Source of the DNA: Guyanagaster necrorhizus | Lineage: Eukaryota > Basidiomycota > Agaricomycetes > Agaricales > Physalacriaceae | DNA: 64,000 nt | Assembly (NCBI RefSeq): GCF_019112545.1 | Contig: NW_025064888.1 | Coordinates: 1,367,620-1,431,619, forward strand | Direction of reading: 5' to 3' | In this document: piece by piece, positions 56,837-64,000 of the stretch | Layout: every line of letters begins with the position of its first letter | Numbering within the stretch: position 1 is the first letter of the stretch | Position numbers and translations under genes: made by a program | The notes under the pieces: model-generated | What the model saw: the letters and a program-made list of their open reading frames with translations, nothing else | The model's database searches: none | Told to the model about the DNA's origin: nothing

Positions 56837-58622
56837 CACTGAAGAGGATCTGAGTGCATGCAAGGTGAAAACAGATACAGCAGAGCATTATCCACTGACC
56901 ACACTCACACCAACACACACACAAAACTCTTAGTTCATGGGGGGATTATAATATGATAACAGTAGTAATCAACAAATATAATTGTCTTCTTCAATGAATC
57001 CACAGCATGCAAACAGTAATAGCACATGTACAACAGTCCTAGATCTCTCTAAGTCTCAAAGCTTTTCGTTTTATCAGAACAAGAGGTGGCAACAGGTGTT
57101 GCCAGGCCTCAAGGCAATAGGTACTGCAGCTCAATACAATATGTCAAAACACTCCCACAAAACCCTCAAAATATCCTAAGCACAGCTCAGATCACCTCAA
57201 AATCCCTAACACACACAATACATGACTCAAAGCTTTGTGCTCTATGCAAAAACCAATCACAAACACATCCACAAGTGCCAAAGAGCACAGATCTCTGTTC
57301 ACAAGTTTCCAAACCAATCATAGACCCACAGGATTCAAACCTATGTGATCTAGAGACACAAAACATAATAAACACCATCTGACAGACCAAAGGGTTTGAA
57401 CCTCTGCCACCTGTAGTGCTGCACATCACAAATACCTCAAAAACTCAAGATGATGCCCTTCAGACACCACTCTCTTATTCTCAGATTAGAGCACAATCCA
57501 AAACCTCTTATCAAATTGGGCTCAAGTCCTTCATGAGCTTTGATGCCTCACTTAGTTCTCACAGCTCTCTCAATGATATCCAATAATCAGTTTATTCTCT
57601 CATCTGAAGTTACAAACACAAACCCAGAGCTAGGGTGCAATTTCTGTGCCCAATACACTGCAACTGTGGGGGTCAGAAACTTGTATTCTATTCATACAAT
57701 GCAGTATTTAAATACTCTACTATGGTATCTTCAAAGTGTGGGACTCCATGCCAGATCCCACAGGTATTATTCACATGCATATCACAGTTGCCATGCTTAT
57801 TCTCTTCCAGGCCAGGACTGTGCAATGTTTCCTCACTAGCTGGCCTTGGCTAGCTGGCCTAGCCAGATCTGCTCACTTTCTTATTTCCCTGGTGACACAT
57901 CCCTGACAGCAGTAAACTGTTCCAGACCCCCAGAGTTATCTCCCATGTCTGGAGTCAGCCACAATGGTTATGTTCTCTTTTCCAGTGTCTTGACATTCCC
58001 TCCAGCTCACAAAATGCACTGTTTCTGGCCTGACATGCACCAATTAACTCACCCAATATGGTATGTGTCATACCTCAGTATGATGCAGAGTCCCTCTCTG
58101 TGTCAAGTGTGCTAAGGCACTGTAAGTATGCATGTGAGTCTCTGAGCCATACATGTGCTATTCATCTCTGAGGGTAGTATTCCTCTATCTATTCCTTTGT
58201 TGCCATCATTTCATTTCTCTGTTCAACATCCAGTTATTCAGATACCTTTCTTTGGGTCTCAGTTCTCTGTTCTAAGGTGTGTCCCATCAGTGCATCAATG
58301 GCTGTGCATCCTTGATCAATGTGATCAGGATTGCTGATCATATTTCGATCATATTCTTTTTATCTTTAGCATGCCCTCTTGTAATGGTATTGGCATGTTT
58401 AGGGCCAAGTGCTGGGACCTCACATGCAGTCTAACCCCTCTGATATTAGTCTGCTACTAGGCCATGCACTCTGCTCCTTGTTACTTCAGTTTAGCCTCAT
58501 GATGGCTAGGTTTCTGCACACTCTTATTTTATTCTCAGTTACATGCTTACTGGACTGAAATGCAGTCCATGTATTTGCAATTTTTGCAATTTTACATGCC
58601 TGAACATGGAGAGGGCATGTCA
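56837..58622 (+). repeat. 1.77-kb dispersed repeat, copy 2
   Basis: Inverted homologue of 7255-9025. It begins CACTGAAGAGGATCTGAG and ends at CATGTCA, where copy 1 switches to E2 sequence. Here the sequence instead runs on into caspase-like coding remnants. The conserved frames (56982-57382 and 57540-57839) are both broken. Confidence 0.8.
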
Positions 58623-59210
58623 ATGCTTCTTGGTCTCATTGACAATCCTCAAATCGAAGCAGGTGATAATATCATCATCTACTTTTCAGGGCATGGTTCA
58701 CACTACTTCTCAAATGCATCCTTATACTGCGATGCTGATTCTGAGGAGGACAAAGGGAGCCCTATTACAGTAGAGAGATCCATCAAGACCATTTGCCCCA
58801 TTAACAGAGATACCTTCAATGCCAGAGGGTTATGAGTCCCTAACATCAGCAACTGAGAGATCAACACCATCTTCCAGCAGATCTCTTGAAGCAAGGGGCA
58901 TTGAATTACTTTTATCCTCGACTGCTGTCTATCTGGTGGCAAAATTTGGCATTTCCCTGAGCCTGGTACATGTACTATTCCCCTGCTACCATGCATGTCT
59001 CTTCAACACATGCTCCACATGGCCGATGGCGGCCTTGGTTGGTATCCTACCTACAAATTGATTTTGGCAATGGATTGGTGCCCAGACATGTCTGAGTGAA
59101 GAGTCGACATATGTTGATCTTCTTTTTGCACTTCCACTGAGGCATGGTCAGACTCCTATTGTTGCTGAGAAGCATAAGTGTGAATGCCTCTGGTACAAGG
59201 ACTAGGTAGG
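58623..59210 (+). pseudogene. Caspase-like (peptidase C14 / metacaspase-type) pseudogene
   Basis: In one frame it reads LIDNPQIEAGDNIIIYFSGHG (His site) and PITVERSIKTICPINRDTF, then four TGA codons, then ITFILDCCLSGG (Cys site) at about 58905-58940. LRHGQTPIVAEKHK and LWYKD at about 59130-59205 look like the usual C-terminus in another frame. This family cleaves or binds proteins in fungal cell-death-like and signalling contexts. All four TGA codons sit where relatives have Arg, which fits CGA to TGA. The part before LIDNP is replaced by the dispersed repeat. Not functional. Confidence 0.75.
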
Positions 59211-60660
59211 CAGACTGTAGCTCACTATATTCTTCTCATTCCAACTTTTAACTTATCCCATTCTTGAGCCTTAATGTCTGAGATATGTTAATGATCAATG
59301 ATAGGATGCTATATCACCATAATATATAGATGCCATTCAGATCCATTTGCTACATTCAGCACATGGAGCAATAGAATGGAAAATGAGAACACACCCAAAC
59401 AGAAGTCTCCAAATGTCATACCTTGCAACAAGACATAGCTTCGACCATTGGAGAATTCAGTGATGTACTGGAAATGCTTGTTCTGACCACCGACTTGATT
59501 GATATCCCAAATGCCTGTCGTGAATCCTGTGTGGTGTGAATTACTATATATATATTGGGCATCACTCAAGCAAACAACGAAAGGTATTTATTCTCATTTT
59601 CAACACTCCCAGCCTGTTCAACCATCGCACATGTCAGATCCTAATGTACTGTCTTCAGATTTCATTCACAAAGTCTGCGATGAATATCTTAATGGGACAT
59701 TTGCTGAGTCCTTCACCTGTGGTAAGCTCTATGCATGATTGTGATGAATCGCTCCTCATCCATGGTCTGCAGGAATGTATATTTTCATTTTAATCATTGC
59801 CTTGACCAAATTTTGTGTCCATCCATCTATTCTTCTTAATTCTCCTGCTGTAAATGCCCTCAGATCGAAAGCGAGATTTCTTCTATTCCACTCCATACAT
59901 AACAAGGCCTTCATTGCATATGTCCTCCCAGTGCACAGAGACCTCTGCATCTACTGGTGGTGTGACAAGGTTCAGACAGATGCAATGCTGCATGTATACC
60001 CACAGCATGCCTCCAAGACTGGACCATGACAATAAAAGAAGGTGACAAATACCGCTCTGCATCTATGAACTGAATAGTCAGTGGGTTGGTATTGATAATA
60101 AGCATCAAATCTTTAAAAGTGATCGGATGTTGATGAGCCTCTGGGCTCTGTATGCTTGGAATTCATGAATTCCACATGATTATAATATTACTGTCCACTA
60201 GATGGACTGTCAGCAAACCAAAGATTGCTGACATGGCAATACCACTTTCAAGTCACAGAAACCATTCCTCAAGTACTTCAATACTTCATCCTTCTTCTAC
60301 ATGCCAACAATTACTGTGTTCTATCACAGCAAGGCACAAAAGATCAACATCACCCTAACTAGGCATGAAGCTGCCACTTCCCTGATCAATTCATTATATG
60401 ACATAGTTTCCACAGGATTTCCTTCAGTCTGCTAGCTCCCGATGCATGGAAACTAATAACTGCATTTACTAAGGCTGTTATAGTGCCAAGACTCACCACT
60501 CAAATTACACCCATGCACTTTCCTCAGTACTACAACTGCTCCTTGCAAATCCACAGCTAAACAGCACCTTTTGATCTGACCACCAGTTACTCAGACCATA
60601 TGGTTTCTCTACAAGTGCAGCAATGCAAAGCAGTTGCTCTTACTCTTGGAATTGATGACA
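59211..60660. other. CpG-poor remnants, unassigned
   Basis: Short plus-strand pieces can be followed (DFIHKVCDEYLNGTFAESFTCG near 59660-59720, then SKARFLLFHSIHNKAFIAY near 59860-59930). They may be exons of a decayed gene. No family was recognised. Confidence 0.35.
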
Positions 60661-62921
60661 CCATACGGTTTCTCTAGAAATTACTGAGATATCGCGTTAC
60701 AGCCTTACAAAGTTTCATTTATGGTCTCTAATAATGTAGTATGGACTTCACTATAAAAAAGTAGTTAGAACATGTAGTTTAGAGGGACCAGAATATCGAC
60801 AGAACATTGAGACACCACATATCTGGACTACTAGAATGACATCTCTTAAATACCCACGATACTACAGCTTACACTGAATATACGCTATATATTTGCATTT
60901 CCACATTATTATCGTGTCATGGCAATTCACCGATCGCCTTGTATATGCTTAGTATCACAGAAACTTGTCGACATCTTTGAAAATTTCACTGTTTCGACTG
61001 TGAAGGTTCACTTCTCACTCACTCTGTATTCTAAACACTATCAGAATATCGCCATACTATTCTGATATGTGAATAACCACCATACTTGGCACCATGTTTT
61101 CTTTTATAGGCAGCATCGTTTCACTTTTTCAGATTGGAGTTTTAACCACTTTTCACCTTCTCATATAATTTTTGTAGCCCACTTGGGTAGTCTCAGTGCA
61201 GACTTATAGGATCATCTTGACATTATAGGATAGGGTAACAAGTTTCAGTTAGGATCGACATTGGATAGTCTCCATGTGGACTCATAGGTTATTTTGATAT
61301 AGGATAGGATTGACATGGGATATAACCTCACCATTGACTTTGACTTTGTCTATAGGATAGTACTTGCCAAAGTGTAGGATTTCTGCATTTTCTCTAGGAT
61401 TGGCATTACCCCCATCAACTCACATTTTCTCTCGACACTCAATAGTTTTTGTCACTCTTGACCTTTTCTCACCCTCGTCTTGCACATGCTCTGCTTAGTT
61501 TCTGCATGTTGCATCATATATTTCCATCTCGTGCTTAGGATTATCACTCAGAAGGTGATTACAGTTTCTCTTCGACCCATCTTACAGATTTGTGGTATCC
61601 ACATCATATCTGTTTCCGCTCCCACTGTTAGGAATGTACCAATCGAGTGGGCTTGAGTGCACTTGCGGAGTCCAGCAGAGTGTGTGGGCATCGACGAGGC
61701 TATTGGCAACATCACCCTTGAGTTGGGGCCCAAGGATCTGGATGGACAGGATGGAGATTTGTCAGAGAAGTGAACCGGAATGTCCTTCGGAGCGAAATCC
61801 GACGGACGAGGTAGTAAGGAGTTGAAGTGAGTGCGAAGTGTGGGCTTATCCAAGTTGATATTCGAACTGAGTAGCTACGATGATGTACATGGCTTTATAT
61901 ACTAATGGTAGCTAATTCTGAGTCGGGTTCCATTGGGTTCTGGTGTCAGTATTTGTTACCGAGTTCGGGGTCTAGATATTACAATGTGAAATACGGATGT
62001 GAAATGATACTGGTGAAATGAAATTAGTAGGTAATGGGAAGCAGTCAGAGTCCGGTGGGTAGTGTGATTGGATTCGTGGTTGGTTGAGGTGACATGGAGG
62101 CCGGTGGCATGCGCGTAACACCCACTTATTCTATGGGAACCCTACTGGCTTAGAGCCAGCTCGTTTATTTCTCGACTACCAAGGAATATTACTTTGCTGA
62201 CGTTAAGCCGCAGTGTATACTCATGTAAAGAAGGATTGATTCATGCATGGAAGTGCCCCTGAACTCCATTCACACAATTGCAGTCTATACTACCGTGACT
62301 TCACATTTACTCCCAATACTCATTCAGTTTGGTGTTGCTGTTGCTATGGAAGTCTAGACTCATCAACGTGTCGCAGGTCGGGGTATCGATTTGGATGGTC
62401 GGAGTGCCCCAAGAGCTTGTAGTTGGCAGGCCATAGTTGAAGTCTATGAGAAACATATGAGCTAGCCTTTTATGAGGAAGAAAACTTGGCATATCGACTG
62501 GATATGCGATCCCAACCTCTGCAGCAATGTCTGCCTTGAGTGATGAGGATGGACTATACAAGGTTGAGTTTTCTGACACAGTACCAGTTTTGTACAATAA
62601 CAATAGCTTAATAGTCTGCATGAATGTCAGAGTCATAGTTCAATAGCAGAAGTGAATAGCAAGCAGCGAGGACCGTGGCTTGAAACACCAGCTCAGGGAG
62701 AGACTCCTTTCCTAGGAAGAAGTCGGAATTGCCAGCAAGAGCCTCTCGAAAGACACAAAAATGATATGTACACATATGACAGTTCCAGCCAAATTACAAC
62801 CCTAACCATAATAAAGGTAAGGTTAGGTTTATATTCAATGTCTCAAGGCAGATCATACCTTATATAAAACAGTCCCATTCTTCCCCAGGCCCTCACACCT
62901 CTCTCTCAAACCACCACTATC
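60661..62921. other. Unassigned, with short direct repeats
   Basis: CpG rises again from about 61.5 kb. A stretch at 61200-61370 repeats ATAGGAT/TATAGGATAG-like words several times. Minus frames 61853-61548 and 62636-62307 have no domain. A TATAAAA-like box lies at about 62861. Confidence 0.35.
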
Positions 62922-64000
62922 GATGAATCTCACCATTCTACGCCCCCTCTTCTACATCCACACCCACTCAACCAGAGCCTCTCTTTTCATCTGTAAGCCT
63001 TTCTTCTTGCATTACCTCCATGAAGGAGTATTCACTGCAAGATGAAGAACGATGCATGTCCAATGAGGAGACGTGGCAGCGATGACAACGCAGCAGGGTA
63101 TGGAGTCACCAGAACCATATTCGCTACCAACAACAGCATTCTATACCCCATCAAGGGTGTCTCACATTATTTCTGTCTATAGCAATGTGCAGCTGACCAC
63201 ACTAGTCCATGTTCACCACCATTATGTATCTAGACCTGATGCACCATATTCACAATCTGTATGCGAATATATCACGCTGCCCTCACCATCTATCCTCAGT
63301 AAATGGTGCCATTGTCACATCCTGCTGCCATCTCATATAGAAAGCGATATCCTGACAGTGGTGCATCCACTGTTGCGTTTGAGCCGAGGGAAGATGATGC
63401 TGAAGCTCGACTTTGCTCACAGCCTGACGAGTGTAGGCATTCTTAGTTATGAGGTCTGCATCAATGAGACAGCGACCAGCCTGCCTCTTCTGTCCTGGCC
63501 ATCATCCACCAAAAGCTTCCATGGCCCATAGTCATACAGACATCGGGCGATCGAGAATGGGTCACAGTCACCGATGTTGTCGAGACACTATGGTATGCTC
63601 TGCACATAGGCGACATCCTGCAGATGTCAACATCATCACTGTTCCTCGAAAGTCAAGATGATGCACCTTTTGACAGTTGTCGAAGTATGTGAGGCTGCGA
63701 CCAATGAGAAGTGGTCCTGCGGCCCAGACTGGTGTACTTGAGGGGAAAGACATGATTTATGAGACTCTGCACTATAGGAGGCGATACCTTGGAACTACTT
63801 GTTGCATAGGGTGTGTAGGTTGTGTCTATGCTACTGTCGGAATATATTTTTTGGAGCAAGAGCTGGAGACTCATATGTATGTACTATCAAAGTTGTATCA
63901 GTTATATGTGACAGACAAAGACAATGGACTCTTCTAGAAGAGCTTACATCTCTTTGGCCTAGTCTGAGTGCCAGTGCGAAAAGGGCGACCACCATCGATG
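62922..64000. other. Possible gene start and unassigned open frames to the window end
   Basis: After a TATAA-like box (about 62861) and a C/T-rich leader, an ATG at 62922 opens NLTILRPLF followed by a possible GTAAGC donor near 62993. Overlapping frames 63073-63531 plus, 63568-63753 minus and 63653-63874 minus have no recognised domain. Too little is left of the window to settle the structure. Confidence 0.3.

Noticed and set aside
1..64000. CRISPR array, operon-like cluster or biosynthetic gene cluster
   Set aside because: No regularly spaced repeats were seen, and the spliced genes with fungal families exclude a prokaryotic origin. No backbone biosynthetic enzyme was recognised.

Overview
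The window looks like nuclear DNA of an agaricomycete (mushroom-forming) basidiomycete. The reasons are short 45-65 nt introns with GT-AG ends and CTGA-type branch sites, gene families that are typical of Agaricomycetes (F-box proteins with an N-terminal coiled coil, a GRDP/DUF1399 glycine-rich protein, a DUF6699-like protein, an atypical fungal protein-kinase-like gene, GNAT-ankyrin proteins), and Ty3/gypsy LTR retrotransposons. I cannot name the species.

Layout. (1) 1-15.5 kb is a nested, dead retrotransposon block, strongly poor in CpG. Ty3-type element E1 (1-7168, minus strand, 3' end off the window) sits inside the reverse transcriptase of a related older element E2 (7169-14359). E2 is also split by a 1.77-kb dispersed repeat (7255-9025). 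A decayed minus-strand ORF of mobile-element type follows (14.36-15.9 kb). (2) 15.5-54.3 kb has normal CpG and carries the host genes: a two-exon conserved protein (16075-17277), the 13-exon GRDP gene (19623-22205, minus), a GNAT-ankyrin gene (23835-25624), a DUF6699-like gene (25902-26708, minus), an F-box gene (31745-33406), a kinase-like gene (41326-43342), a small membrane protein (44994-45516), and many gene relics. (3) 54.3-60.7 kb is again CpG-poor: possible solo LTR pieces, an inverted second copy of the dispersed repeat, and a caspase-like pseudogene. (4) 60.7-64 kb is intermediate and unassigned.

The main points are as follows. Both retrotransposons carry a 13-nt primer-binding site that is exactly complementary to their own predicted mRNA 5' end, and the two copies differ by compensating changes. 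This is good evidence for Tf1/sushi-like self-priming. A near-perfect 29-bp palindrome lies across the 5' splice site of the 16-kb gene. The F-box gene is framed by 375-bp inverted arms that duplicate its promoter and first 32 codons. The 18.7-19.5, 30.8-31.8 and 33.7-34.5 kb regions are shuffled remnants of one ancestral segment. CpG-to-TpG/CpA decay has turned Arg codons into stops and hit catalytic Asp codons in the transposons and the caspase relic. I see no pathway-type gene cluster; the host genes look independent.
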